Shown: positions 49,201-59,190, counted from the stretch's first letter. The stretch is 64,000 nucleotides of DNA from Neorhizobium sp. JUb45 (GCF_004343585.1 NZ_SLYW01000003.1:558001-622000); one strand, 5' to 3'. The notes: generated from the sequence alone by a model not told the origin. Numbers and translations: made by a program.

Positions 49201-49319
49201 AGGCACACCTTGCCCTGCCTGCGAGAAACGTGCATCGGGTCCTCCTCCACGAGACACGAGGGTATTTTCCGTAAATTAGCAATTGATGCGATCGTCATCA
49301 AGGGGCGGAGCCATCACGC

Positions 49320-49649
49320 TGTGGACGACGAACTGTCCAAAAGGAAAAGCCCCCAAACGTTCCCGTCGTGGAAGCCTTTCTCAATATGTCGCAAACCGTC
49401 GGCATCCAGAAGGCAAGAGAAACTCCCGACCTCGCCTGGGATCTCATCGACATGGCGCTACAGCCGGGGCCACAAAGCTGCTGGGGATCGGATCTCCAGA
49501 ACGCTATGGCGAATGTGAACGTCAAGTACCGCGACGGCGTCGAAAAAAGGATCACGCCGCTCAGCGAAGCCCTTGTGCCGCCCTACGCACAAATCAGCGA
49601 ATTGAGCGACAAGCGGACAGACCAGTGGAACCGGATCGTCGGGCAATAA
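49320..49649 (+). pseudogene. C-terminal fragment of an ABC solute-binding protein
   Basis: The frame with VVEAFLNMSQTVGIQKARET, then PDLAWDLIDMALQPGPQSCW, VNVKYRDGVEKRI and ISELSDKRTDQWNRIVGQ looks like the last third of a spermidine/putrescine- or sugar-type binding protein (LAxxLIDxxLxPExQ pattern). There is no N-terminal domain, signal peptide or plausible start. The GTG at 49368 would give 93 residues. Upstream DNA to 49258 shows no matching sequence, and no transporter genes are adjacent. It is read as a gene remnant. Confidence 0.5.
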
Positions 49650-49810
49650 GGCGCTTTTTCGAAAACGCGACGGCCATGATGGTCGTCGCGCTTAACAGAA
49701 CAAGGCCAACCAACTGAGAGATGCGTTTCCCATCGACCGGAACTGCCTGTGACGCGATTGTGTAGACCTCCAAATTGACAATCGCCACCGGCGATTTTAC
49801 GGAGAGGTGG

Positions 49811-50125
49811 ATGATTATCGGTCGGCTTTGCATTGCCTTTATCTTGTTCATCGGCATGGCACTTTCCACAAGTGCGCAGATGCCGAGCGATTTTGCCTGC
49901 CCGTCCAAAACCTATCTCCAGTCATGCCCGGTCGATGCTGGGTCGGCAACAGAACCTTCGTCCTCTTCGGAGCGCCCGTGCCCAGCGAAGGCGATACTTG
50001 CCAAAGCCATGCCTGAACGCGCCGAGAACGTCACTGTCATGAGCTATCATCATGAACCCGCAACCGATCTCATGGGTGCGGTGTCAGGCGGCATCGAGCG
50101 CCCTCCCAAATCCTCTCAAAGCTGA
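49811..50125 (+). CDS. Small secreted Cys-containing protein, 104 aa, unknown
   Basis: MIIGRLCIAFILFIGMALST followed by SAQMPSDFACP is a convincing signal peptide. The mature part has four Cys (FACPSK, LQSCPVD, ERPCPAK pattern) and a Ser/Pro-rich stretch. GGAG lies 6 bases before the ATG at 49811; a reading to 49775 exists. I recognise no family. It could be a genuine small periplasmic protein or a chance frame. The ribosome site and signal favour the first. Confidence 0.45.
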   Translation: MIIGRLCIAFILFIGMALSTSAQMPSDFACPSKTYLQSCPVDAGSATEPSSSSERPCPAKAILAKAMPERAENVTVMSYHHEPATDLMGAVSGGIERPPKSSQS

Positions 50126-50220
50126 CACCCTCTGGGTTATTCATCCTGAAAATCAGCAGAACCGCGATCGCGATGGTTTGGAACCGTCGTGAAGATCGAC
50201 GGTGATATGAGAGATTGACA

Positions 50221-50667
50221 ATGTCTATTACGAATTCACGCGTTCCCGAGCGTATTCCCTTCCTGCGCCCGGTCTACCTCGCCCTGCACAACCATGCCGA
50301 AACCCTCATGCGGGTTCTGTGCGGCGTGATCTTTTCCGTTCACGGTTTTCCGAAGATAATGGATCCCTACAAGGCCGTGGGCCTGGTCGAAGGACTTGGC
50401 TTCTATCCGGGCGCCTTTTGGTCGCCGCTCCTTTCCTTCACGGAATTCTTCGCCGGGATTCTTATCGCCGTTGGCTTTCTGACCAGACCTGCCGCTGTCG
50501 CGGCGACTGTCATCCTGCTCGTCACGGTTTATGCCCACTGGGTCCATATGGGTCAGGGTTATAGCGGCGCGGAGAAATCGATTCTCTGGGTTGCAATGAC
50601 GATCTTTTTTGCTGTTCGAGGTGCCAACAGCCAGTCGATCGACGCGAAGCTTGGTCGTCAATTCTAA
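50221..50667 (+). CDS. DoxX-family membrane protein, 148 aa
   Basis: Four membrane helices. The first contains ETLMRVLCGVIFSVHGFPKI with the family's xxHGxxK pattern. Next is GAFWSPLLSFTEFFAGILIA, then RPAAVAATVILLVTVYAHWV, and a final helix. DoxX proteins are linked to redox and sulfur metabolism and oxidative stress, but this paralogue has no known partner. ATG at 50221 with GAGAG upstream. Followed by the IS remnant, so possibly at the edge of a rearranged segment. Confidence 0.92.
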   Translation: MSITNSRVPERIPFLRPVYLALHNHAETLMRVLCGVIFSVHGFPKIMDPYKAVGLVEGLGFYPGAFWSPLLSFTEFFAGILIAVGFLTRPAAVAATVILLVTVYAHWVHMGQGYSGAEKSILWVAMTIFFAVRGANSQSIDAKLGRQF

Positions 50668-50884
50668 AAGACTTGGGAGCCGGCGCCTAACCGCGCTGGC
50701 TCCCGGCCGGCTCTCCGAAACAGAGAGCTATGAGAACGGATTTTTTCGAGTGATGGCCTGATCGGCACGGGGTTGCGCACGCCGATGGCAATTAGAACGC
50801 CCGCGGAGATCAGCACGGCTCTGCCGTAGATATAGACACCGCCTCGTTGTCGCATGCGATTTCACCACGCGCACCTCGAGTATC

Positions 50885-51150
50885 CGTTTTAATCAAAAGG
50901 AATTTGAGCGAGAGGCCGCCCGGCCTGCGGAAACGGGTGGGCGCACGCGACGCGAGATCGTGGATGATCTGGGGATCGCGCTGTCGACATTGACACGATG
51001 ACTGAACCGCCACCATTGCCCGATACATCGATGGTTTTTGCAATGCCATACAGCGGCATTCGACGTTCGATTATTTAAGCCTCGCACAGTTCGCGAAACT
51101 GGCCGCATGAACTGAAAATGCCTTTCCACATTTCCGAATAAAGCCCAAGA
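50885..51150 (+). mobile_element. Decayed IS3-family remnant, copy 2, with internal deletion
   Basis: 50885-51014 reads as OrfA: RFNQKEFEREAARPAETGGR then TRREIVDDLGIALSTLTR, an in-frame TGA, then LNRHH. At 51021-51110 it switches to the end of OrfB: RYIDGFCNAIQRHSTFDYLS then LAQFAKLAA and a stop. Nearly all of OrfB, with its DDE core, is missing, so it is a deletion derivative. The bases after the OrfB stop resemble 3567-3607 of copy 1. Confidence 0.65.
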
Positions 51151-51166
51151 ATTGTTACCGCCGCCG

Positions 51167-51376
51167 TTACAGGCCCATCGCCTGCGGCTGCGAGATCGCC
51201 GCGCCGTGATGGGCATCCGTCAGATGTGTGAGATCGGACGCCAGCTCCGCTTCGGTTGGGTCACCCATCTGCCACATCCGCACCAGTTCCTGCGCAGCCG
51301 CAATCGCCAAAGGATCATCCAGCGATACCTTGTTCTTTTCACAAAACTGATCGAGCACTCGACGTAATACGAGCAT
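51167..51376 (-). CDS. Small conserved-type protein, 69 aa, unknown
   Basis: MLVLRRVLDQFCEKNKVSL then DDPLAIAAAQELVRMWQMGD is a helical protein of a kind often seen as hypothetical in rhizobia. The pattern is a start with LRxxLDxxC and then DxxxAxxAAxxLVxxxQxG. AGGAGAGG lies just ahead of the ATG at 51376, supporting this start over 51457. Monocistronic. Function unknown. Confidence 0.65.
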   Translation of the reverse strand: MLVLRRVLDQFCEKNKVSLDDPLAIAAAQELVRMWQMGDPTEAELASDLTHLTDAHHGAAISQPQAMGL

Positions 51377-51664
51377 TTGCCTCTCCTGGAGCGCGACAAC
51401 TTTCACTGCGCCACATTTGAGAGACGAAACGGACGAGAATAAGGTTTCAGCCCGCACGGCACATCAACATCGGATCACATTAAAGCTAGCAGTACGTCGC
51501 ACCCATTCCGCCTCACATCCTGCCGCTTTGGCCAAATTCTGACATTCCCCAACTGAGAAGAGGCTTATGATATCGCCAAGAGCCTGGGTTACGGTGTCTC
51601 GCACACCAAGCATTGACAGCGCCGCAAGGAATCTGCGGCGCTGCGGATCGATTTCATCCTCAAA

Positions 51665-52597
51665 TCAGGCGGCGATCGGCTCCAGATTTGCCTCGATTTC
51701 CTCGCGGAAATTCTCATAGCGGCTCGGCAGCTTGAGTGCTTCTCCGAGATGTGCCGTGTCCTCGTCGCGATCGAAGCCCGGTTCGTTGGTTGCGATTTCG
51801 AACAAAATACCGCCCGGCGTGCGGAAATAGATCGCCCAGAAATAGTCTCGGTCGATGACCGGCGTGACCTGATATCCGGTATCCATCAGCGCCTTGCGCA
51901 CTTCGAGCTGCTTCTCGCGATTGTCGACAGCAAAGGCGATATGGTGGACGGAACCAGCACCTTGGCGGGCAAACGGCGTCTTCGGCAGGGCGGCGAGATC
52001 GATCGTATCGGCGCCATTGCCGCCAGGAATGATAAATCGCGTCACATCGCCCTCCGCCTCACTGCGCTCATACCCCATGAAACGCAGAAGCTCTTCGGTT
52101 GCCGCCGTGTCATGGAGATTAAAACGCGCGCCTGCAAATCCGCGGATTGCGACATCGTCGGCGACGCCCTCGCTGACCCAGGCAGCGCGCTTGTCATCAG
52201 CCGTTTCGACCAGCGCAAAACCATCGCCATCGGGGCCGATAAAGCGCAGCCGGTCTACGCCGAACGCCGTGTCCGTCTCTACGCCGGCCACACCCTGGGC
52301 TGCAAAGCGCTCCTTCCAGAAGGCCAGAGCTCCCTTGGGAATTGCGAACTGCGTTTCGCCAACCTCACCGACGCCGGGGCGGCCGAGCATCATGTTGGGG
52401 AACGGAAAATAGGTCATGACGGTGCCCGGCGTGCCGTTCTCGTCACCATAATAGAGATGGTAGACACTCGGGTCGTCGAAGTTGACGGTCTTTTTCACGC
52501 GGCGAAGGCCGAGCGTGTCGGTAAAGAACCGGTTGTTCTGGCGAGCATCGGATGCCATCGACGTAATGTGATGCAGTCCCTTGATATCCTTGATCAT
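51665..52597 (-). CDS. Ring-cleaving dioxygenase of the VOC superfamily (MhqO/LinE-like), 310 aa
   Basis: Two glyoxalase-like halves. GLHHITSMASDARQNNRFFT opens the first, and GAGSVHHIAFAVDNREKQLE with GGILFEIATNEPGFDRDED closes the second. The ligand set of two His and one Glu is present as in MhqO, PcpA and LinE, Fe(II) enzymes that open hydroquinones. Length is usual. AAAGG precedes the start. Divergent from a LysR regulator, the common arrangement for quinone detoxification genes. The precise substrate (methylhydroquinone or a relative) is inferred from family only. Confidence 0.92.
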   Translation of the reverse strand: MIKDIKGLHHITSMASDARQNNRFFTDTLGLRRVKKTVNFDDPSVYHLYYGDENGTPGTVMTYFPFPNMMLGRPGVGEVGETQFAIPKGALAFWKERFAAQGVAGVETDTAFGVDRLRFIGPDGDGFALVETADDKRAAWVSEGVADDVAIRGFAGARFNLHDTAATEELLRFMGYERSEAEGDVTRFIIPGGNGADTIDLAALPKTPFARQGAGSVHHIAFAVDNREKQLEVRKALMDTGYQVTPVIDRDYFWAIYFRTPGGILFEIATNEPGFDRDEDTAHLGEALKLPSRYENFREEIEANLEPIAA

Positions 52598-52668
52598 GGC
52601 CGTTGCCTTTCTGCGTTGGCGGTGTCCGTGTTGTTGGAATGAGATTTAGACCCATTGCCCGCCGCGCT

Positions 52669-52699
52669 GAATTGCAATATTTCTCTCGAATGAATTGCA
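52669..52699. promoter_or_regulatory. LysR-type operator candidate, repeated GAATTGCA and TGCAAT/ATTGCA
   Basis: GAATTGCA occurs at 52669-52676 and 52692-52699, 23 bases apart. TGCAAT (52673-52678) and ATTGCA (52694-52699) form an inverted pair. It lies 19 bases before the LysR start in the divergent intergenic region, where LysR sites are expected. Confidence 0.5.
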
Positions 52700-52717
52700 C
52701 TTTTTGAAACAATAGCG

Positions 52718-53617
52718 ATGAACGACTATAAAGCTCTCAAAACCTTCCTGCTTGCCGCCGAAAAACGCAACTTTGCCCAGGTTGCCCGCGAACTCGACAT
52801 GACGCCGGCCGCAGTGACGCGAGCGATCGCGGCGCTCGAGGATGATCTTGGCGTGCAGCTGTTCGTCCGGACGACCCGTCAGGTGTCGCTGACAACGGAT
52901 GGGGCGGTGTTTGCCGCGCAGGTTCAAGGCGCAATCGAGGCGTTGGAAAAAGCGCGCAAGGACGTGCGAAACGCAAACAAGGCCGACCAGGGGCGGCTCA
53001 GGATCAGCGCGCCGACCTGGTTCGGTAAGGCGGTTCTGCCTCCTATCCTCTCCGGCTTTCGCCAGCTCTATCCGAAGATGAGCTTCGAAATATCGCTATC
53101 GGATGGATTGGTGGACATCGTTGACGACGACTATGATCTGGCGATCCGCATTTCGTCTCAGCCATCGGACAAATTCACGATCTGGCGCAAGATCCGCGTC
53201 GTGCCACGCATTCTGGTTGCAGCTCCGGGGAGCCGCTACGTCGACATGCAGCACCCGAACGAGCTGACGCCCGACGATTGCCTTGCCTATAGCGGCGAGA
53301 GCCGACGTGAGAACTGGGTTCTGTCGGATGGCGGGTCCAGCATGACGATCTCAGCGGGTCGCGCGTTCAGCGCCAATAGCGGGGAGGTTCTTGCCGACAT
53401 GGCCGCGGACGGTGCCGGCGTCGCCATGCTGCCTGGGTTCCACATATCGGAACATTTGCGGACCGGCCGCCTGGTTCATGTCCTTCAGGGCTGGGCACCG
53501 CCAGAGTTATGGCTCACACTATACTACCCGCCGTATCAGGCTCTGCCTCCGCGCATCGCGTCCTTCTCCAAGTTCTTCGAGGAACAGGTGGCCTCGCACA
53601 TGACGATGCTGGATTGA
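52718..53617 (+). CDS. LysR-family transcriptional regulator, 299 aa
   Basis: The HTH occupies residues 1-60: YKALKTFLLAAEKRNFAQVA then TPAAVTRAIAALEDDLGVQL, followed by FVRTTRQVSLT. The effector-binding domain starts at GRLRISAPTWFGKAVLPPIL and contains DLAIRISSQPSDKFTIWRKI. This is the CrgA/DsdC-like subgroup with RLSxPxxFG. It is divergent from the MhqO-like dioxygenase, which it most likely controls through the repeats at 52669-52699. Confidence 0.94.
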   Translation: MNDYKALKTFLLAAEKRNFAQVARELDMTPAAVTRAIAALEDDLGVQLFVRTTRQVSLTTDGAVFAAQVQGAIEALEKARKDVRNANKADQGRLRISAPTWFGKAVLPPILSGFRQLYPKMSFEISLSDGLVDIVDDDYDLAIRISSQPSDKFTIWRKIRVVPRILVAAPGSRYVDMQHPNELTPDDCLAYSGESRRENWVLSDGGSSMTISAGRAFSANSGEVLADMAADGAGVAMLPGFHISEHLRTGRLVHVLQGWAPPELWLTLYYPPYQALPPRIASFSKFFEEQVASHMTMLD

Positions 53618-53684
53618 ACGATGAGGCGTGACCAAACTCGAACACGATGTTCTGACCTGCCAAGAACGCTGGCGGCCACGTCGA

Positions 53685-54386
53685 TTATGCTACAGGCGCG
53701 GCATTGAACGAGGCCGTTTCGAAGTCAAGGATCTCCTGTGCGACAAGGGCCTGAAGACGCCAGAGATTGCGATCGTGAATGCCTTCTGCACGAAGATCGG
53801 TGATCGTGTTCAGGAGATATTCCGCGCAGGATCCACCCTCGCCACAAGCACGCGCGAGAAGGTATGCCGCCTCCTGCAATGGCAGTGTCTTGGTCAGTCC
53901 TTCCCGCTTTGTACTTGCCCAGAATATTAGCGCTTTGCGCTCGCCTTGCGCTGTCCTGACAGAAACCCACCGCATCATGCCGGTGACCTCCCGATAACGG
54001 ATCTCGCGTGCGATCAGTGCACGAAGATCACGGTTCCCCTCCTCGCGAGACAGTCCGAAGAGGACACCATCGCATTGGCCGCCGCGTTCAAGCGCCATCA
54101 TCAGACCGGGCTGATCGCTGGTTGCCCGCCACCGCTCGATCCGCAGCGAGAACGATCGGTGCCAGCCGAACGCGGTGGCGCGTTCGCGGCTGACTGGCTG
54201 AAACTCCGGGTTCCAGATCAGCGAACCATAGGCGAATACGGCAATCGGCTGATCGCCCGCCTCGCGTTCGATGCGCGCAACCAGATCATCGAGCTCCCCA
54301 TCTGACAGTGGCGTCCAACCGGGTTCAGGGCCGTCATCACGAACGGTTCGGATGGTCTGGGCAACAAGTTCGTGGGTCAAAAGCAT
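53685..54386 (-). CDS. ChaC-like gamma-glutamylcyclotransferase, 233 aa
   Basis: IAVFAYGSLIWNPEF is the ChaC substrate loop (YGSLxW). FGWHRSFSLRIERWRATSDQ PGLMMALERGG (broken here after SDQ) carries the second pocket strand. The catalytic Glu is expected in REIRYREVTGM. ChaC enzymes split glutathione into 5-oxoproline and Cys-Gly. The start at 54386 gives MLLTHELVAQ; the frame extends to 54476 without a better ribosome site. It runs toward the LysR gene (convergent). Regulation is not visible. Confidence 0.9.
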   Translation of the reverse strand: MLLTHELVAQTIRTVRDDGPEPGWTPLSDGELDDLVARIEREAGDQPIAVFAYGSLIWNPEFQPVSRERATAFGWHRSFSLRIERWRATSDQPGLMMALERGGQCDGVLFGLSREEGNRDLRALIAREIRYREVTGMMRWVSVRTAQGERKALIFWASTKREGLTKTLPLQEAAYLLARACGEGGSCAEYLLNTITDLRAEGIHDRNLWRLQALVAQEILDFETASFNAAPVA

Positions 54387-54615
54387 GATGGTCTCGTTTT
54401 CAATTGCGGCATTCAACCAGTGGATAATGCTCCTGACGAAAGGAGCCTCCCGGTAAGTCCGCAATATCGCCGCCAAGCTTCATCGGCACAATTGCGCCAA
54501 ATATTTCGATATTATTGCGATTTTCGCAACTATCTTCATCCGATTAGCCTGACAAGCTTTCGAGGCAGCTTTCTTGTATGTCGGCTTGCTTGGCGCAGAG
54601 CTGGAGCTGCGGCCT

Positions 54616-56241
54616 TTATGGTCGTGATGACAGGCTGGCTTCGCTGGAATTCGTGCTTTTGGTGCGGCTCAGCATGACGACACCGCTATCCTGGCGCTTC
54701 AGGCTGGTTTCGACATAGTCGATGAATTCCGCCGCTGGCAGGGCCTTGGCGTAGAACCAGCCCTGACAAAACTCGACACCGTGATCGAGCAGATACTCCG
54801 CCTGCTCCCGTGTCTCCACACCTTCGGCGATGATCGACAGCTTGAGCGACTTGGCCATTTCGATGATGTGGGCAATAACCGCGCTGGTGGCGGTCTGGCG
54901 GTTGATCGCATCGACAAACGATTTGTCGATCTTCAGCGCGTCGAGCGGCAGGCTCTGCAGATATTGCAGGCTGGAATAACCCGTACCGAAATCGTCGATG
55001 GCGACGGCATAGCCACGCATCCGCGCTTCGGCGATCGTCTTGCGCGCCTCGTCGATATCCATCAGGCCGCGTTCTGTCGCCTCCAGCCAGATCTGATCGT
55101 TGGCGATACCGCTATTGCCAAGACGCTGGCCGACGGTTTCCAGCACACGCCCCGTCTTGAAATCATCCGCACAGAAATTGATGGCCACATGCAGGGAACG
55201 ATGCTGCTTGAGCAGCGGGCCGATATCGCGGCCAATGGCCTCGATGACCTGATCGGTGATCGGCCGGATAAGGCCGCTCTGTTCTGCCAGAGGGATGAAC
55301 AGATCGGGCCTGACAAGACTGCCATCCGGCCTCTGCCACCGCACCAGCGCTTCGGCGCCGATACACACGCCCGATGAAAGCGCGATGATTGGCTGGTAAT
55401 GCACGACGAACTCGCGCTTGCGAACCGCAATCGACAGCTCACCCAATGGCGACAGGCGTTTGCGCGACATGCGAATGACAAGGCCGATAATGACGATGGT
55501 CGCGAATGTGCCGAATGCGACGAAGAACCAGTGTTCGTTGCTGAACAGTCCGAAAAGGCCGTTGGTGGAGCTGATGGCGATGGCTGTCCAACCGCCCTTG
55601 CTGTTCACGGCATATATATTGCCGTCGACCGTGCCCTTGGTGGTTTCACGGCCAAGCTTGTCGGTAAAATCCGTATCGGGCGTGTTCAGCGTCGCACTGA
55701 TCACGCCGTTCGGAGCGGTGACGACAACAGAAGCATCCTGATCGGCCAACCCTTCGACAAGGCGAGCCGGATCGACCAAAGCGTTGTAAGGTCCAACCTG
55801 CACCACGCTCATCGGATTAGCACCGGTGACCATTGGAATGACGTCAACCCAGGCCTTGATATCCTTGCCGACGACGAAATCGGGTGCCAGTTCCTTGATC
55901 AGCCGGTTTTCAGGCCCCCAGGATGTGCATTTGAGCATGCCATCCTCGATATAGCCTATTTCCTCGACCGTGCGGGAATTGACGACCAGACGACGCATTT
56001 CACCGATATGGGCGTCCGTGCAGGATATGAAACGGCGCCCGCCAAGCGTTTTCAATGTCGCGGCGGCATCCAGGAAAGACCGTTCTGCCCGTGTCGTGGC
56101 TTGAGACGCGATGTCCATCAGCCGGTCCTCTTCCATTCGAAGCGAAAGGGACCATGCGCCATAGATCGTCAGGAACAACGGGAGCAACGCGCCGAGAAAG
56201 GCCAGGATGACGGCTTCAAGAATGACGCGCGATCGTTTCAA
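54616..56241 (-). CDS. Cyclic-di-GMP phosphodiesterase, CSS sensor-EAL protein, about 541 aa
   Basis: An inner-membrane enzyme. A first helix (ILEAVILAFLGALLPLFLTI) and a second (WFFVAFGTFATIVIIGLVIR) enclose a periplasmic CSS-type domain with FISCTDAHIG and LKCTSWG, the redox-active Cys motifs. The EAL domain has GAEALVRWQRPDGSLVRPDLFIPLAE, NFCADDF, EATERG, AIDDFGTGYSSL, KIDKSFVDA and IIAEGVETREQAE, so all metal ligands are present and hydrolysis of c-di-GMP is expected. No GGDEF domain. Start uncertain: TTG at 56241 with GGGGAG upstream is preferred, and TTG at 56286 is possible. Confidence 0.92.
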   Translation of the reverse strand: MKRSRVILEAVILAFLGALLPLFLTIYGAWSLSLRMEEDRLMDIASQATTRAERSFLDAAATLKTLGGRRFISCTDAHIGEMRRLVVNSRTVEEIGYIEDGMLKCTSWGPENRLIKELAPDFVVGKDIKAWVDVIPMVTGANPMSVVQVGPYNALVDPARLVEGLADQDASVVVTAPNGVISATLNTPDTDFTDKLGRETTKGTVDGNIYAVNSKGGWTAIAISSTNGLFGLFSNEHWFFVAFGTFATIVIIGLVIRMSRKRLSPLGELSIAVRKREFVVHYQPIIALSSGVCIGAEALVRWQRPDGSLVRPDLFIPLAEQSGLIRPITDQVIEAIGRDIGPLLKQHRSLHVAINFCADDFKTGRVLETVGQRLGNSGIANDQIWLEATERGLMDIDEARKTIAEARMRGYAVAIDDFGTGYSSLQYLQSLPLDALKIDKSFVDAINRQTATSAVIAHIIEMAKSLKLSIIAEGVETREQAEYLLDHGVEFCQGWFYAKALPAAEFIDYVETSLKRQDSGVVMLSRTKSTNSSEASLSSRP

Positions 56242-56480
56242 GGCCGCTTCGCTCCCCTGCGGTTGAGACACAATCGCTAGAGGCAAGATGTTAAAACAAC
56301 GTCTCCAGAAAAGGAAAAATCGACGTTTTGAAACGTTATCAGATGTTTATGACAGTATAAGACAAATTCATCAATCACCGGACGCAGCAGCGCATCGGAA
56401 GCGCAATCGAAAGATGCGGCTGATAGGAAATGGATGCGGCCGGTGCAGGATCGTCACGCCGGCCGCAATTTGACATTACG

Positions 56481-58058
56481 CTATCGCTTGAGGCTACCCA
56501 GGATACCGCGCACCAATGCCCGGCCGATCTGGTTGGCGACGCTCGAGGCGACCGAGCGTGCCGCACTTTTCATGGCGGCCTCGATTACCGTTTCGCGCTG
56601 ATAACCGGAACGGCCCTTTGCGGCCGGCTTCGCGGCCGGTTCGTCATCCTGCGCATCGCCAAAACCCGGCAGGCTCCATCGGCCGGCAGCACTGTTATTG
56701 TCCTCAGCCGGTGGCGCTTCCGCCTCGCGTTTGGCGGCCTCGGCATCCGCAGATTTTTTGGCGCGGGCAGCAAGGATTTCGAAGGCGGACTCGCGGTCGA
56801 GATCGCGATCATAGACGCCTGCAACAGGGCTCATGTTCATGATCTGGCTGCGTTCCGGCTCGCTGATCGGCCCGATGCGCGCAGACGGCGGACGGATGAG
56901 CGTGCGCTCGACCATCGACGGTGCGCCCTTGCCCTCCAGCGTCGAGACAAGCGCTTCGCCGGTGCCGAGCTGGGTGATCGCCTCTTCGGTCTTGAACTCG
57001 GGATTGGCGCGGAACGTATCGGCCGCGGTTCTGACCGCCTTCTGTTCGCGCGGCGTATAGGCGCGCAATGCGTGCTGCACGCGGTTGCCGAGCTGGGCGA
57101 GCACCGTTTCCGGCACGTCGAGCGGGTTCTGGGTGACGAAATAGATGCCGACACCCTTGGAACGGATCAGGCGCACCACCTGCTCCACGCGCTCCAGCAA
57201 CACCTTTGGCGCTTCGGAGAATAGCAGATGCGCTTCATCGAAGAAGAACACCAGTTTCGGCTTTTCCGGATCGCCGACTTCCGGCAGTTCTTCAAAAAGT
57301 TCCGAAAGCATCCAGAGCAGAAAAGTGGCGTAAAGACGGGGGTTCATCATCAGCTTGTCGGCAGCCAGAACCGAGATCATGCCGCGGCCATCGGGGGCGA
57401 CGCGCATGATATCGCTGATCTGCAGCGCCGGTTCGCCGAAGAAATGGATGGCGCCCTGCTGTTCCAGCGTCAGCAGGCCGCGCTGCAGCGAACCAACCGA
57501 GGCTTTCGAGACGAAACCGAACTGCGAGGAAATCTCGCCGGCATGTTCGCCCATATAGTTCAAAAGCGCCTGCAGGTCCTTCAGGTCGAGCAGCGGCAGG
57601 CCGCCCTGGTCGGCGATCTTGAAGGCGATGTTGAGAACGCCTTCCTGCGCGTCCGACGCATCCATAAGCCGGGCCAGCAGCAGCGGGCCCATCTCGGCGA
57701 TGGTGGCGCGCACGCGGTGGCCCTTTTCACCATAAAGATCCCAGAACATCACCGGGAACTTGGTAAAATCATAATCCGCATACTGGATCTGCTCGGCACG
57801 CTTGAGCAGAAAATCTTTCGGCTCGCCCATGGAGGCGATACCGGAAAGGTCGCCCTTGATATCGGAGCAGAACACGGGAACGCCGGCTGCGGAAAACTCT
57901 TCCGCCAGCACCTGCAGCGTCACCGTCTTGCCGGTGCCGGTGGCGCCGGTGATCAGACCATGGCGATTACCGAACTTCAGTTCGAGATATTCGGCTTCCT
58001 TGAAACTATCGTCCGGCTTTCGGCTTCCGCCGATCAAGAGCTTTCCCGCGTCAACCAT
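56481..58058 (-). CDS. HerA-like ATPase of the DUF853 family, 525 aa
   Basis: P-loop ATPase related to FtsK/Her[21 protein letters not shown] has Walker A at 38-45, and [15 protein letters not shown] is Walker [21 protein letters not shown] is the sensor region, and [20 protein letters not shown] and [13 protein letters not shown] the DUF853 end. An Ala/Glu-rich linker leads to an amphipathic C-terminus. The ATG at 58058 ([11 protein letters not shown]) fits family length; the frame continues to 58286 without support. Housekeeping-like gene common in proteobacteria, function not settled. Confidence 0.92.
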   Translation of the reverse strand: MVDAGKLLIGGSRKPDDSFKEAEYLELKFGNRHGLITGATGTGKTVTLQVLAEEFSAAGVPVFCSDIKGDLSGIASMGEPKDFLLKRAEQIQYADYDFTKFPVMFWDLYGEKGHRVRATIAEMGPLLLARLMDASDAQEGVLNIAFKIADQGGLPLLDLKDLQALLNYMGEHAGEISSQFGFVSKASVGSLQRGLLTLEQQGAIHFFGEPALQISDIMRVAPDGRGMISVLAADKLMMNPRLYATFLLWMLSELFEELPEVGDPEKPKLVFFFDEAHLLFSEAPKVLLERVEQVVRLIRSKGVGIYFVTQNPLDVPETVLAQLGNRVQHALRAYTPREQKAVRTAADTFRANPEFKTEEAITQLGTGEALVSTLEGKGAPSMVERTLIRPPSARIGPISEPERSQIMNMSPVAGVYDRDLDRESAFEILAARAKKSADAEAAKREAEAPPAEDNNSAAGRWSLPGFGDAQDDEPAAKPAAKGRSGYQRETVIEAAMKSAARSVASSVANQIGRALVRGILGSLKR

Positions 58059-58173
58059 GCAACCGCTTCTCGTTTTCTGCGTTGTCGATGAAATACTTGT
58101 ATAGGACGAGACCGCTCTTTCGGCAACGAGAAGCCGCTCGCCGGAAACATCAGCCTGGCGGGAGACTGAAAAG

Positions 58174-59190
58174 ATGACGGCAGACACTTTTGGGCAGATC
58201 AGCACACCGCCCGCAGACGCCATGCCGCTCAACACATCTCCGATAGACAAGGACCGCGGCCGCGAAGCCGAAACGCCGGCAGACATCCCCGCCCGCGGAC
58301 TGAAGGATGTGTTCTGGCGCGTCTTCCATTCAATCGAAAGCGACCGCGTGCTGCTGGTTGCCGCCGGCGTGACCTATTACCTGCTGCTCGCACTTTTCCC
58401 GGCCATGACGGCGATGGTGTCGCTCTACGGTTTTGTCGCCGACCCCACAAAACTTGCCGACCGCATCACCTTTCTCAGCATGATCCTGCCGCCCAATGCG
58501 CTCGACCTGTTTCTCGACCAGTTGCGCAGCCTTACGCAACAGGGCCGCACGACGCTGAATATCGGCCTGTTCGGCGGTCTGGCACTGGCATTGTGGAGTG
58601 CGAACGCCGGCATGAAGGCGATGTTCGAAGCGATGAACGTTGCTTACGGAGAAAACGAGAAGCGCAATATCCTCAAACTCAACCTGATTTCTCTTCTGTT
58701 CACGCTCGGTGCCATTCTGGTCGCCATCGTCGTGCTGACGGGATTGGGCCTTGTGCCGGCACTTCTGTCCTTCCTGTGGCTGGACCAATGGGCAGAAATG
58801 ATCATCCGCTTTTCGCGCTGGCCGATCATGATGCTGTTCGTGGCAACCGGCATCGCGGTTCTCTACCGTTACGGCCCGAGCCGCGAGCCGGCACGCATCC
58901 AGTGGCTGACATGGGGAGCGGTGTTTTCCAGCCTCGCCTGGCTGGCGGCATCGATCGGCGTATCCTTCTATCTCTCCCATATCGCCAACTACAACGCCAC
59001 CTATGGCGCGCTCGGCGCACTGATCGGCTTCATGGTGTGGACGTGGATCTCGACGATCATCATCGTCATCGGCGCCGAGATCAATGCCGAACTGGAGCAC
59101 CAGACGGCACGGGATTCGACCACCGGGCCGGAGCAGCCGCTGGGCGAGCGTGGCGCCTATATGGCTGATACGATTGGCGAGGCTTCGTGA
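58174..59190 (+). CDS. YihY/BrkB-family membrane protein, 338 aa
   Basis: Six predicted membrane helices. [20 protein letters not shown] is the hallmark first core segment. [26 protein letters not shown] and the end [26 protein letters not shown] (broken here after VIG) complete the BrkB/YihY pattern. Once called RNase BN in error; the true role, possibly transport, is not known. It is divergent from the HerA-like gene with GGGAG before the start. Confidence 0.93.
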   Translation: MTADTFGQISTPPADAMPLNTSPIDKDRGREAETPADIPARGLKDVFWRVFHSIESDRVLLVAAGVTYYLLLALFPAMTAMVSLYGFVADPTKLADRITFLSMILPPNALDLFLDQLRSLTQQGRTTLNIGLFGGLALALWSANAGMKAMFEAMNVAYGENEKRNILKLNLISLLFTLGAILVAIVVLTGLGLVPALLSFLWLDQWAEMIIRFSRWPIMMLFVATGIAVLYRYGPSREPARIQWLTWGAVFSSLAWLAASIGVSFYLSHIANYNATYGALGALIGFMVWTWISTIIIVIGAEINAELEHQTARDSTTGPEQPLGERGAYMADTIGEAS

